35,536 bases of DNA. Origin: a virus. A program made the position numbers and the translations under genes. This document shows, piece after piece, positions 1 to 8,717 of the stretch; within the stretch, counting starts at the first letter, position 1, and every line of letters starts with the position of its first letter. The DNA lies in IMG/VR virus record IMGVR_UViG_3300046683_000386, positions 1-35,536 of that record, one strand, 5' to 3'. The notes beneath the pieces are model-generated. The model saw only the letters and a list, made by a program, of their open reading frames with translations, searched no databases and was not told the DNA's origin.

Positions 1-471
1 GCCACCCGCGTACCCACTAGGGATCGGAGCGCCGAAGCTTCTGTACCCAGACCACGCGCTTGCAACTTCCGGGCCAGGGGCCGCGGGCCTTTCGAAACGC
101 GTCACGATCGCCCGTACCGCTGGCAGGCCGCGCAGCCCCCGCGCCACCGCCGCCATGTGCTGCATCGCGTAGAGAACCCCCGCCGCACTGTTCGCCCATG
201 CCGCGTTCCTTCCCGGCGGCAACGCGCCGCCAACGTGGAGTTGGAACGGCCCGAAGCTCGTCCCACCATCACCAACCTCGCCGAACCGGCCGCCACCCTC
301 GACCCTGCTCACAGCGGCGACTGCGTACGGGTCAAGGCCAAGCCTGCCGCTGTACGCGGCGATCAGGTTCCACAACTGGGGTTGGATCCCAGGGTTCCGC
401 AGGCCGACGCGGCTACCGCCATTCCTGGTTCCACCGCCGCCAGGCGTTCCCGATGTTCCACGAGGAGGCAT
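1..471 (-). CDS. Virion-associated lysozyme / lytic transglycosylase-like protein (partial, C-terminus off window)
   Basis: The ATG at 471-469 opens a frame of 157 codons that reaches base 1 without a stop, so the protein is cut by the window edge. A Gly-rich head (residues 1-20) leads into a lysozyme-like fold: LGLDPYAVAAVSRVEGGG at about 45-61, with Glu58 the likely catalytic acid, then GDGGTSFGPFQLH (67-79), the conserved core of phage goose-type or transglycosylase-like muramidases, and a helix with VTRFERPA near 123-130. It would cut peptidoglycan while DNA enters the cell. It lies 28 nt downstream of the giant internal virion protein, as murein hydrolases often do in short-tailed phages. 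It could instead be an endolysin, but no holin is visible and the neighbours favour a virion part. The fold is recognised by motif only. Confidence 0.75.
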   Translation of the reverse strand, partial: MPPRGTSGTPGGGGTRNGGSRVGLRNPGIQPQLWNLIAAYSGRLGLDPYAVAAVSRVEGGGRFGEVGDGGTSFGPFQLHVGGALPPGRNAAWANSAAGVLYAMQHMAAVARGLRGLPAVRAIVTRFERPAAPGPEVASAWSGYRSFGAPIPSGYAGG

Positions 472-499
472 CGCTAGATCATCCCTTGTTCGTCGGTCA

Positions 500-3400
500 T
501 CATCCACCCCAGCCTGAGTACGCGCCGCTCGTCGCCTGCGTCGGCGAGTGGTACGCGGGTGGTGCTGCTGGTGCCTGCGTCGAGACGCCCTTGCCCTGCT
601 CGCTGAGGCCACGCGTCCGCAGGTTCTCCAGGTCGCCGTAGCGAAGCGGGACACCCCAATACTGTTCGATCGCGAGCATGTCCGCGTTACTGAGCCCGGG
701 GATCGAGCTACTCCCACCCGGCATGATGTAGACCTTCGACTTGTACGGCGGGATCAACCCGGGGATACCACCGTGCTCCTGGATCGCGCGGTACTGCGGC
801 GTCTCGAACAGTGAGCCGAGGCCGCGGAACGGTGCGGGTAGGCCAGCGCCCGGCCCGGCGTACGTGCCGCCGAAGAACGGGTCGCGGTTCGTCAACGCGA
901 CGTACGCGAACTGTGCGGCCGGGCCGAGCAGTGCCAGGCCGAGGTCGCTCGGCTGTGCGTTCGGATCCCCCGCCAACGAGCGGGCCGTGTTGATGATGTC
1001 GAGTGGCGTCGCGAGCGGGTTGATGCCCTGCGGCTGGATGATCGGCTGGACACCACCCCGCGGCTTACCCGCCGGGATCGCCTCCGACGCGAAGCCGGGC
1101 AGTGGCACACCCACCTGGTAGTCCTGGTTCTGCGCCGTCATGAACGCGCTACCCATCACGCCGAGCACCCAGAGCCGCTCCGGGTGGCGCGTCACCCACT
1201 TCGCGGTGATACCCATGATCGTCTTGAACCAGGGGTAGAAGGGCGCGATGGTGACGATCCACTCGCGCTCCATACTGCCGAGCTGCGAGTAGTTGCCGAG
1301 CGCGTCGAGGACGCCATGCCGAACAGTGTCGAAGTCGGCCTCGCTCATCGTCTTCATCGCCTGCTGAAGATCCTCGACTGTTCGTACCATCTTCCCCGTC
1401 ACCTGCGAGATCTCCGCGACCGCCGCCCCGGCACGAGCCGCGTTCTCCGCGTGGATGTTGAAGCGGTAGTTCGCCTCCGCGAATCCGCGTAAGAGCCTGA
1501 CTGGCGCGAAGTCCGTCGAGTACGGCGCGAGCAGGCGAACAGTCCGCTTCGCGATCGAGCGGTTCCACTGGTCGGAGAGCGCACCGACGTGCTGCAACTG
1601 GCGGTTGAACTGCTCGCCCAGCGAGCCCGCGAACAGTTCCGCGAGGCGCGGGTCGCTCTGCATGAGCTGGCGCATGTTGACGAGGCCGATGCCGTCACTG
1701 TTGTGGAGGATCTGCCGCTTGATCAGGTCAGCCGCCTTCGCCACGCCGTACGTGTCGACCATGCTGTTGAAGAACGCGGTGCCGCCACCCTTCGTGAACA
1801 GGTAGCGGAACGCGAGTAGCGACTCGTTCGTCATCGAGTTCCACGCCGACCACGCGGGCTTGATGCCGAGCAGGAAGAACCGCCAGATCTGGTTCAAACC
1901 GTTCCGCAGGAACACTCGTCGCAGCACACTCGTCGGCCGCGTGTCCCGCTGCCAGATCCGCGCCACGTCACCGCTGATCCTGCGGATCCCCGCCTGTTCC
2001 ATCCGCGCCGCCCACGCCCCATCAGTCTCACCCTTCTGGATCCGCATCGAGTCCTGAAGATCCTTCGTCACGTAGTCGTACTGGGCACGGTCGATCGCGT
2101 CCTTCTCCTGGTTCGTCAGGTCACCGAAGTAGGCGGCACCGATCTTCACGTCCTTCGGGAACGCGGCACTCGGCCGTGTCCGCACGTAGAACTCGTCAGG
2201 ACGCTTCCCCCCGTCAAGCGCTAGCTGTGGGTCGAGCTTCCCGCTCATCGGCAGCACGAAGTTCTCGTAGATGTCCTGCGTCGCGAACCAGCGCGCCTGG
2301 TCGAGGTGATCCATGTGGAACAACTCCGGGTTGTTCGCGATCTGGCCGCGCATCCACAGCGTGTACTTGTTCGTCTTCCACTGGTCAGCCATGCCCTGCT
2401 GGACGAGTACCGCCCGCGCCCGCGTGTAGATCCGAGCACCCTCGATGTTCGTCGTCGACGCGCGATGCGGAGCGCGGAAGCTCGGCCCGTACTGCGCGAG
2501 CGGCCCATACGCAGGCTCTGGCGGCGGCCCCGCGACGACCGGCGGCGGCTGCTCTGGCGGTGGCTCCGCGGCGATGGGCGGCTCGACCGGCGGCGTCTCA
2601 GCGGGCGGCTGCTTGACTGTTAGCGGCGGCAGCTCACCCGCCGCCTGCGCCCGCGCGTACGTCATCGCCGGGCCTTGCTCGATCGAGAGCATGAACGGAT
2701 CCTCAGCCTTCACCGCGGGCCCAGCCGCCTCCCGCGCCGCGTTCATCGACTCGTGCCGCTCATACGCGACGCTCCGCTCGATGCTGCGCTTCGCCTCAGC
2801 CAACTTCGCGTACTCGCCGATCACATGGTCGCTGGTATGCGCGATGTAGCGGCCAGCCTCGCCGTGACTGATCGCGTAGTCAGTCCCCGCGACGTGGTAG
2901 CTGCCATCCGGGTTCCGCGTGAAGTCGAGCTTCTGCTCAGACTTCGCGATCGCCTCGTACGCCGTGCTCACCTGATCGTTGATCGCACGAACCGCCGCCC
3001 GGTTCTCGCTCCGCCCACTCGACTTCGCCTCGCGGCGAAGCTGCTTCAACTCCTCCATCGTCAGCTTCACCGTGACCGTGCCCGTGCCCCGCTTCGCCTG
3101 CGGGTTCCGCGCCGTCTCCTCGCCGATCGCGCCCTTACCCTCCCGACGCAGCCTGCTCGTCAACTCGTCGTAGAACAGGATCGGCATCCGCACCCGGAAC
3201 GTGACCGGCCCCTCATGCGGCACAGCCTCGGGCAGAGCCTCCGCCGCCGATGGTTCGGCCCGCCTCGCCGCGATGTCGCGGTTGATCCGCGCCTTCATGT
3301 CGACCAGCTTGCCGTGACCGATCTTCTGACGACCGCGGTACGCGTCGAACCCGGCTACGCGCTCACCCTCACCCGCGATCTGGCCGAATACCATCTTCTG

Positions 3401-5611
3401 GCCGACGATTTTGTTCCGCTGAGTGCGCGGCTCGATGTGGTACTCGGGGTGATCAGGAACTGTGTAATGGCCGGTCTTCTTATCGCGGACGAACAGAGCC
3501 TCAGCAGGCGCGGCAGGTGTCTCGCCCCACGTCTGGAACTTCGCGACATGCTCCGGCGCGACTGTTCGCGGCCCTGAAGAAGACGGCGGCGTAGGCTCGG
3601 GCGGCGGCGGCGTAGGCTCGGGCGGCGGCTCGTTCCGCCGAGCGTAGGCTTCGAGCGCCTGCCGTTCCTCCTCCGCCAACTGTTCGTAGCCCTTCCCGCC
3701 ACGCAGCCCAGCCGAGATCGTGACGCGCTCCGTCCGCGTCATGTGATGCTGACGACCCTTCCCACTCGCCGTCATCGGCGGCCTCCGCTCCTGCCACCGA
3801 TCCCGCGCATCCTTCGCGATCTTCAACTGCTTGTCGTACTGGTCGAGCATCGTCTGGTGCCGCAGGATCGCCCGGCCCACCGGCCCAGTCATCTCAGCCC
3901 GCTTCGGGTACACGTCCTTCGCGTACTGCGAGAACGTCCGCGGCTTCTTCCCGAGCCGCTTCAACCGCGCGTTGTGCTCCTTGAACAGGTCTTCGAGGGT
4001 ACGACCCTGCGTGCCATGGACGAGTGAGGTGAGCGACTCGCGGAGCTTCTTCTTCGTCTTCGACAGTTCATGCTCCGCCGCCTTCATCTCCCGCAGCGCC
4101 GCGCCCTGCGCCTCGATCTTCACCCTGTCAGGAACAGTCACACCACCAGTGACGTGCTTCTCCTTGAACGCGCCGCCCGACAACACCTTCCGCGTACCGA
4201 AGCGGCGCTGCTCGACCTGCTCCCGCGTCAACTGGCCGCGCTTGATCGCCTCGTCAGTGATCTGCTCGCCACGCTTACGGATCGCGTCGACCGCCGCCTG
4301 GAGCTTCGGGTTCTCCGCGTAGATCGCGGCCTTATCCAGCGACCGTAGCTGCGCGACCTGCGACTGAAGCGCCTTGATGACTGTTCGATCAGTCCCCTTC
4401 GGCGGTTTTTCACCCGCCTTCAACGCGTCCTGGAGTAACTGTTCGTGACCCTGGATCCGCGCCTCGCGATCCTGGATCAACTGCTCGATCGGATCCTGGA
4501 TGTCACGCGGCCCCTCAGCGATCACCATCGCGATCGCGCGCACCTGGTTGTCCGGCAACCCCTTGTACGTGTCGCGGACAGCCTGCTCGATGCGCTGATC
4601 GTTCATGAAGATCCGGTTACCAAGCTCGGCGCGGGCCCGTGCGATCGCCGACGCCGGGCCGAACGGGACGTTGATGTTGTGGCCGAACATTCCAAGCTCG
4701 CCACGCAGCCCACCAACAGTCGTCCCCTCCGGGCCGATCTTCCCGAACCGCTGCTCGTCGAGCATGTGCTGGAGGTACCGGCCGAAGCTCGTCGCCGCCT
4801 CGTGGTGCAACTGGAACGTGAAGCCCTCCGAGCCCGGGTAGTCGCGGATCGTGATGATGCGCGGCGCGAGCACACGCGCACGGAAGCCGGGCTTGTCGAG
4901 GCCCATGATCTGCCGGTCAAGCTCGCCGCTCTGCGCGGCCCGCTCAATCGCCCGCATGTGCAGGACACCGGGTAGCTTCCCAGCGACAGTCAAGTCGAGC
5001 AGCGTCCCCAGCGGGTCATGCTCGATGTTCGACAGGACGTGGCTCGTCCAATACTTCTGCTCGTAGTGCTTCCCGAGCGGCACGACGAGGCCACCACCGA
5101 TCGTCCGCGGGTCGTGCCAATACTGGCTGGAAAGCAGGCCACCGAAGCCACGCTCCGCGGCGGGGACGCTCTTGTCGGGGACGACCTTGATGCGGCTCTT
5201 GCCGATCCCAAGCTCGCTCAGTACCTCGTGGAGGTTCCCGCTCGGCGACCAGCCCGGAGCGCCCGTCGTCTTGTAGCCGAGGTGAAGGTCATGCCCGATC
5301 AGGTGGCCGAGGGCGTACGGCGCGGCGTAGAAGCTGTGCGCCAACTGTTCGAGGCCCATCCCACCCGGCTCCGAAGACGACCACAGATTCTGGTTGATCG
5401 TCTGGATCACGTTGCCGGGGCCGGTGATGATCTGGTGGCCGGGGATCTGATCGACGAAGTGGCCGACCTCGCCCCAGAAGCCCATGCCCTTACTGGTCGG
5501 CGCGGTTGGCGCGGGTAGCGCGCCGTAGTGCGGCGTCGTCGTCGTCGTCCCGCCGCCACCCCAGTTCCCGAACGCGCCCCCGGACGAGCCCCAGTTCGAG
5601 TAGCTCGCCAT
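500..5611 (-). CDS. Giant internal virion protein (DNA-ejection protein candidate)
   Basis: This is a 1703-residue protein whose ATG directly follows the stop of the upstream gene (TAGATG). I recognise no enzyme motif. The N-terminus is rich in Gly, Ser and Thr; residues about 380-640 are charged and look helical or coiled coil; two Pro/Glu linkers (about 655-675 and 1000-1037) separate three large blocks; residues about 1200-1500 contain hydrophobic and aromatic stretches such as WRFFLLGIKPAW, which could contact membrane; the tail is Pro/Gly-rich. Size, last-but-one place in the tail cluster and a lysozyme-like gene next door match the large core proteins of short-tailed phages (T7 gp16 type) that leave the capsid and form a trans-envelope channel. 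That function is inferred from size and context, not from homology I can verify. Confidence 0.6.
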   Translation of the reverse strand: MASYSNWGSSGGAFGNWGGGGTTTTTPHYGALPAPTAPTSKGMGFWGEVGHFVDQIPGHQIITGPGNVIQTINQNLWSSSEPGGMGLEQLAHSFYAAPYALGHLIGHDLHLGYKTTGAPGWSPSGNLHEVLSELGIGKSRIKVVPDKSVPAAERGFGGLLSSQYWHDPRTIGGGLVVPLGKHYEQKYWTSHVLSNIEHDPLGTLLDLTVAGKLPGVLHMRAIERAAQSGELDRQIMGLDKPGFRARVLAPRIITIRDYPGSEGFTFQLHHEAATSFGRYLQHMLDEQRFGKIGPEGTTVGGLRGELGMFGHNINVPFGPASAIARARAELGNRIFMNDQRIEQAVRDTYKGLPDNQVRAIAMVIAEGPRDIQDPIEQLIQDREARIQGHEQLLQDALKAGEKPPKGTDRTVIKALQSQVAQLRSLDKAAIYAENPKLQAAVDAIRKRGEQITDEAIKRGQLTREQVEQRRFGTRKVLSGGAFKEKHVTGGVTVPDRVKIEAQGAALREMKAAEHELSKTKKKLRESLTSLVHGTQGRTLEDLFKEHNARLKRLGKKPRTFSQYAKDVYPKRAEMTGPVGRAILRHQTMLDQYDKQLKIAKDARDRWQERRPPMTASGKGRQHHMTRTERVTISAGLRGGKGYEQLAEEERQALEAYARRNEPPPEPTPPPPEPTPPSSSGPRTVAPEHVAKFQTWGETPAAPAEALFVRDKKTGHYTVPDHPEYHIEPRTQRNKIVGQKMVFGQIAGEGERVAGFDAYRGRQKIGHGKLVDMKARINRDIAARRAEPSAAEALPEAVPHEGPVTFRVRMPILFYDELTSRLRREGKGAIGEETARNPQAKRGTGTVTVKLTMEELKQLRREAKSSGRSENRAAVRAINDQVSTAYEAIAKSEQKLDFTRNPDGSYHVAGTDYAISHGEAGRYIAHTSDHVIGEYAKLAEAKRSIERSVAYERHESMNAAREAAGPAVKAEDPFMLSIEQGPAMTYARAQAAGELPPLTVKQPPAETPPVEPPIAAEPPPEQPPPVVAGPPPEPAYGPLAQYGPSFRAPHRASTTNIEGARIYTRARAVLVQQGMADQWKTNKYTLWMRGQIANNPELFHMDHLDQARWFATQDIYENFVLPMSGKLDPQLALDGGKRPDEFYVRTRPSAAFPKDVKIGAAYFGDLTNQEKDAIDRAQYDYVTKDLQDSMRIQKGETDGAWAARMEQAGIRRISGDVARIWQRDTRPTSVLRRVFLRNGLNQIWRFFLLGIKPAWSAWNSMTNESLLAFRYLFTKGGGTAFFNSMVDTYGVAKAADLIKRQILHNSDGIGLVNMRQLMQSDPRLAELFAGSLGEQFNRQLQHVGALSDQWNRSIAKRTVRLLAPYSTDFAPVRLLRGFAEANYRFNIHAENAARAGAAVAEISQVTGKMVRTVEDLQQAMKTMSEADFDTVRHGVLDALGNYSQLGSMEREWIVTIAPFYPWFKTIMGITAKWVTRHPERLWVLGVMGSAFMTAQNQDYQVGVPLPGFASEAIPAGKPRGGVQPIIQPQGINPLATPLDIINTARSLAGDPNAQPSDLGLALLGPAAQFAYVALTNRDPFFGGTYAGPGAGLPAPFRGLGSLFETPQYRAIQEHGGIPGLIPPYKSKVYIMPGGSSSIPGLSNADMLAIEQYWGVPLRYGDLENLRTRGLSEQGKGVSTQAPAAPPAYHSPTQATSGAYSGWGG

Positions 5612-6892
5612 CTAGTGCTCCGTGCTGTAAGCCGGTGCGTGCATGACGCTGTCGTACTGCTTCTGAAGCTGCCGCCACAAGTAGCCCACGTCGAAGCCCT
5701 TCAACGCGCGGCTCATCAACGCGGCCTGCTGCCGGTACGTGCTGTAGTCGGCCTGCCACTGACTCAACTGTGTCGCCGCGTAGATCCTGCCCTTGTACCT
5801 CGTCATCGTCTGCGGGTTGAACTGGGTGCTCGGCTTGTACGCGGCGGGTAGCGGCGGCTTCACGACGCCAGCCGTCGAGGGGTTCGAGTAGGCGTAGATC
5901 ACGGCCTGACGCGCGATCTCGGGTGGCACGTCGTTCGCCTCCGCGATCTGGATCGCCGTCTTCCAGTTCGTCCCCTTCGCGAGTAGGCTCGCGACCTGCT
6001 GGTTCGAGTGCTGCTGGAGCGTGATGACCTGTCCGGCAGTCATCCCGTACTTCTTCGCGATGCCGGGGACGCTCTGCGACGCGGCGGCGCTGCCCTGCAC
6101 GTACTGGCCGGTCACCGGGTCGTAGCCGCTCTGCGCGATCATCTGCTCGCGGAACTGGAACGCCTGCTGATGCCTCGAAGCCCTAGCATCAGCCTCTTGC
6201 GCCGCGAACTGTGACGCCTGCTGCGCCATCTGCGCCTGCTGAAGCTGCATCTGCTGACCGAACTGGTACTGCGACTGGTTGAACTGCGCCTTCGCGAGTC
6301 CCTGACTCTGCGCCGTGTTCAACGCCTGGAAGAACGCCTGGCTCAACTGGTCACGCCGATTCGAGAGCGCGTCGAGCAGCTTCCCCTGAAGAACCTGCTG
6401 GTTCTGGCTGGCCGCGCCCGCCGCGATCGTCGGCATCTGCGCCGCCGCGTGCTTCGCCGCCGCCGCGTCCGCGATCAACGCCTGCGTCTGCGAATCCCCA
6501 CGAGCGCCTGTAGCGGCCTGTACGCCCGCCGAGTCCGCGCCCAGCCCTAGCCCTGCGAGGCGCTGCTGCGCGGCCGCGTCGACGCCCTGAGCCTGCTGTA
6601 GCGACGCGTCGTAGCCCTGGTTCACGCCCTGACTGGTCTGCGCGAGCGCGGATTGGACGGCGGCGAGGTAGTCCCGCGTCGACCGCATCTGCTGGTTGAA
6701 CGGCGTGGAAACCTCGCGGATCGTCGGCGTCGCAGCAAAGGCGAGTCCCTGCGCCTCGCGGCGTAGCTCCCGCATCGACGGGTAGCCGAACTGTCGCAAG
6801 TAGTTGTACTGCTGCGAGCGCGCGGTCTTCTTCCCACCACCGCCGCGAGCCCCGCCGCCCTTGTTCTGCTGTGCTCCTCCGCCCTTCGCCAT
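5612..6892 (-). CDS. Gln/Ala-rich internal virion protein candidate
   Basis: The protein has 426 residues from the ATG at 6892, which overlaps the upstream stop as TGATG; a longer in-frame start exists upstream but would run far into the previous gene. The first 25 residues are basic and Gly-rich, and residues about 50-300 are Ala/Gln-rich and predicted helical (for example QQMQLQQAQMAQQ), typical of coiled-coil core proteins. The C-terminal third is less repetitive and contains VTGQYVQG and TYRQQAALMSRALKGFD. It shares composition and position with the next gene upstream and with the giant protein downstream, so a role as a smaller ejection or core protein is likely. No catalytic motif is seen. 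Confidence 0.55.
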   Translation of the reverse strand: MAKGGGAQQNKGGGARGGGGKKTARSQQYNYLRQFGYPSMRELRREAQGLAFAATPTIREVSTPFNQQMRSTRDYLAAVQSALAQTSQGVNQGYDASLQQAQGVDAAAQQRLAGLGLGADSAGVQAATGARGDSQTQALIADAAAAKHAAAQMPTIAAGAASQNQQVLQGKLLDALSNRRDQLSQAFFQALNTAQSQGLAKAQFNQSQYQFGQQMQLQQAQMAQQASQFAAQEADARASRHQQAFQFREQMIAQSGYDPVTGQYVQGSAAASQSVPGIAKKYGMTAGQVITLQQHSNQQVASLLAKGTNWKTAIQIAEANDVPPEIARQAVIYAYSNPSTAGVVKPPLPAAYKPSTQFNPQTMTRYKGRIYAATQLSQWQADYSTYRQQAALMSRALKGFDVGYLWRQLQKQYDSVMHAPAYSTEH

Positions 6893-7839
6893 CAGAAGTT
6901 CGTCGGCGGCTGTGCGCCCTGGAGGCGTTGACGCTGCTGCCGCGGCTGCCGTGGCGGCCGCGGGTTCCACAGCTTGTACGTGCCGTAGTTGAGCTTCGGC
7001 CCGTGCGCGGCGAGGAGTCCCTGCTGCTGGAGGTTCTGCTGCGTCTGGAGCAACGCGTTCTGCTGGCCGAGGTTGTAGTTCTGGCCGAGCTGCTGAGACT
7101 GCTGCGTCAGGTTGTTCAAGAGGTTCTGCAAGGCCGAGGTCGCATTCGCCTGCTGACCCGCGTAGACGTGCTGGGCCTGCTGCTGGCCCGACTGTAAGCC
7201 GCCACCCGCGGCGACGCCCGTGATGTTCGCGTTCTGGAGCAGCCCCTGGAGGTTCTGCTGGTTGTTGTGGTAGAGCGTCTGCGACGTGCCGAACGGGTTC
7301 GCGCCAACCGCGGCCTGGAGCGCCCGGTCGCCCTGCACGAACGTCGGGTCACCGAAGTCGATGAGCGCCTGGTTCCGCTGCGTACCGATCGTCGCGTTGC
7401 CCTGGTCACGGGCGAGGCCGAGCTGTTGGAGTGCCATCTGATAGTTCGGGTCGGCAAGCAAGGCCGCCTTATTCGCCGCCTTCGCCTTCTCACCCGTCAC
7501 GTACTGGACGAGCGGGTTCGTCGCGAACGCCTGCGCCTTGTAGACGTTGCCCTTGTACTCGATACGGCCGTGCCGTCCGATCTTCACGCCCTTCTGGGTG
7601 AGCGCCATCCGCGCGAAGTTGTACGCGTCCTGCGACGAGAACCCCTTCTCCATCAACGCGTTCTGGAGGTTCGTCAACGCGAGGTTGATGCGGTAGGAAC
7701 GCGTCCGGTTCGACCGGCCCGTCCCATGATTCTTCCCACCACCATTGACCTTCCCACCACCGCCGCCAGGGTTCCCGCCAGGGTTCCGTCCCCCGCCCTT
7801 ACCAGCCGGGTGGCCCTGGTCGGTGCGTCCAGGTGCCAT
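6892..7839 (-). CDS. Gln/Asn-rich internal virion protein candidate
   Basis: This 315-residue protein starts at ATG 7839, sharing one base with the upstream stop (TAATG). Residues 1-45 are Gly/Asn/Lys-rich and disordered-looking. Residues about 48-110 form a more ordered segment (LTNLQNALMEKGFSSQDAYN). From about 125 to 290 the chain is dominated by Gln, Asn and Leu with short helical repeats such as LNNLTQQSQQLGQNYNLGQQ. It resembles the downstream Gln-rich protein in composition but I see no clear pairwise repeat. By position between the fibre and the giant core protein it is probably an ejected internal protein or a core scaffold. Function is inferred from context only. Confidence 0.5.
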   Translation of the reverse strand: MAPGRTDQGHPAGKGGGRNPGGNPGGGGGKVNGGGKNHGTGRSNRTRSYRINLALTNLQNALMEKGFSSQDAYNFARMALTQKGVKIGRHGRIEYKGNVYKAQAFATNPLVQYVTGEKAKAANKAALLADPNYQMALQQLGLARDQGNATIGTQRNQALIDFGDPTFVQGDRALQAAVGANPFGTSQTLYHNNQQNLQGLLQNANITGVAAGGGLQSGQQQAQHVYAGQQANATSALQNLLNNLTQQSQQLGQNYNLGQQNALLQTQQNLQQQGLLAAHGPKLNYGTYKLWNPRPPRQPRQQRQRLQGAQPPTNF

Positions 7840-8708
7840 TACAAGACCACCACCTGAATCGTCGGCCCCGCCACAGTCTCAGAACTCACGAACGTGTGTT
7901 TGAGGACGCTCACGCCGCCGCTCACGTTCGTCGTGGCGGCCGCCTGGATACGGAATGACCGCGGCCCCGCCGCGGGCACGGTGTAGTAGACGAAGCCGAT
8001 GCACTCCGTCTGCACGCCCGCGTCGCACTCGACCGACTGACTCGTCCACACCGTCGTGTTCGAGGCTGTCAAGTCAACTAGCCGGTACTGCGCGTTCGGG
8101 CTGCCACCACCACCGCTGGTCTGGAAGCGCAGCGACATCGCGATGCCGAGCGTCTGCTGGCCCGTCGTCGTCACCGTCGTCAGGTCGATGATGTTCGACC
8201 AGTTCGTCGCGCTGATACTCGCATGGTCAGCGCCGAGCGTCGCCGAGAAGATGTTCGTCTTCGCCGCGAGCATATGGTCGGTGATCGTGTTATCCGCGAG
8301 CGGGTCGTGGCCGCCATCCTTGTGCTGCGCCGCGTGGATGACAAGCTCCGCCGCCGTCGGCGTGAACGAGCCGAACGTCCCCGAACCCGTCGCGTCGGTG
8401 CAGTAGCGAAGCTCATTCGTCGCCGTGTTCCAGTAGACGCGGCCCTTGAAGTTCCCCGTCGTCGGATCCGAAGCGAGGTTCTCGAAGCCCTGGTTGATGT
8501 GAAGGTGGTCGCTGCGGGCGATCGTCGCGGCGACGCCCTCACTGTTCGCCGAGCCGGGCTGCGTCACCGCGCTCGCCGTCGACACATTCGTGTTCGCCTC
8601 CAACCCACCGTTCGCGACCTGCGTGATCGCCTGAAGGTCGGCCATCACCTGCGACGCGTCAAGCGGGTCATCGTTCACGATGTTGAAAGGCAGGTTGATC
8701 GCGCCCAA
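7839..8708 (-). CDS. Fibre-like virion protein
   Basis: The protein has 289 residues. The start is a TTG at 8708, supported by AGGAG six bases upstream and by the preceding gene ending at 8718; no ATG or GTG fits better. The N-terminal part (about 50-110) has the fibre-type element DHLHINQGFENLASDP followed by GRVYWNTATNELRY, a beta-structured unit common in phage fibres and baseplate appendages. The C-terminal half (about 140-289) looks like a beta-sandwich with alternating hydrophobic residues and contains Cys residues in VECDAGVQTECIGF. It sits directly after the nozzle gene, so it is probably a fibre or tip protein at the tail end. Receptor binding is a guess. Confidence 0.55.
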   Translation of the reverse strand: MGAINLPFNIVNDDPLDASQVMADLQAITQVANGGLEANTNVSTASAVTQPGSANSEGVAATIARSDHLHINQGFENLASDPTTGNFKGRVYWNTATNELRYCTDATGSGTFGSFTPTAAELVIHAAQHKDGGHDPLADNTITDHMLAAKTNIFSATLGADHASISATNWSNIIDLTTVTTTGQQTLGIAMSLRFQTSGGGGSPNAQYRLVDLTASNTTVWTSQSVECDAGVQTECIGFVYYTVPAAGPRSFRIQAAATTNVSGGVSVLKHTFVSSETVAGPTIQVVVL

Positions 8709-8717
8709 ACCAGGCTC

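Noticed and set aside
2675-3577. Plus-strand 300-codon open frame
   Set aside because: It lies opposite the giant virion protein and is an Arg/Leu/Val-rich shadow caused by high third-position GC; no ribosome site or recognisable domain.
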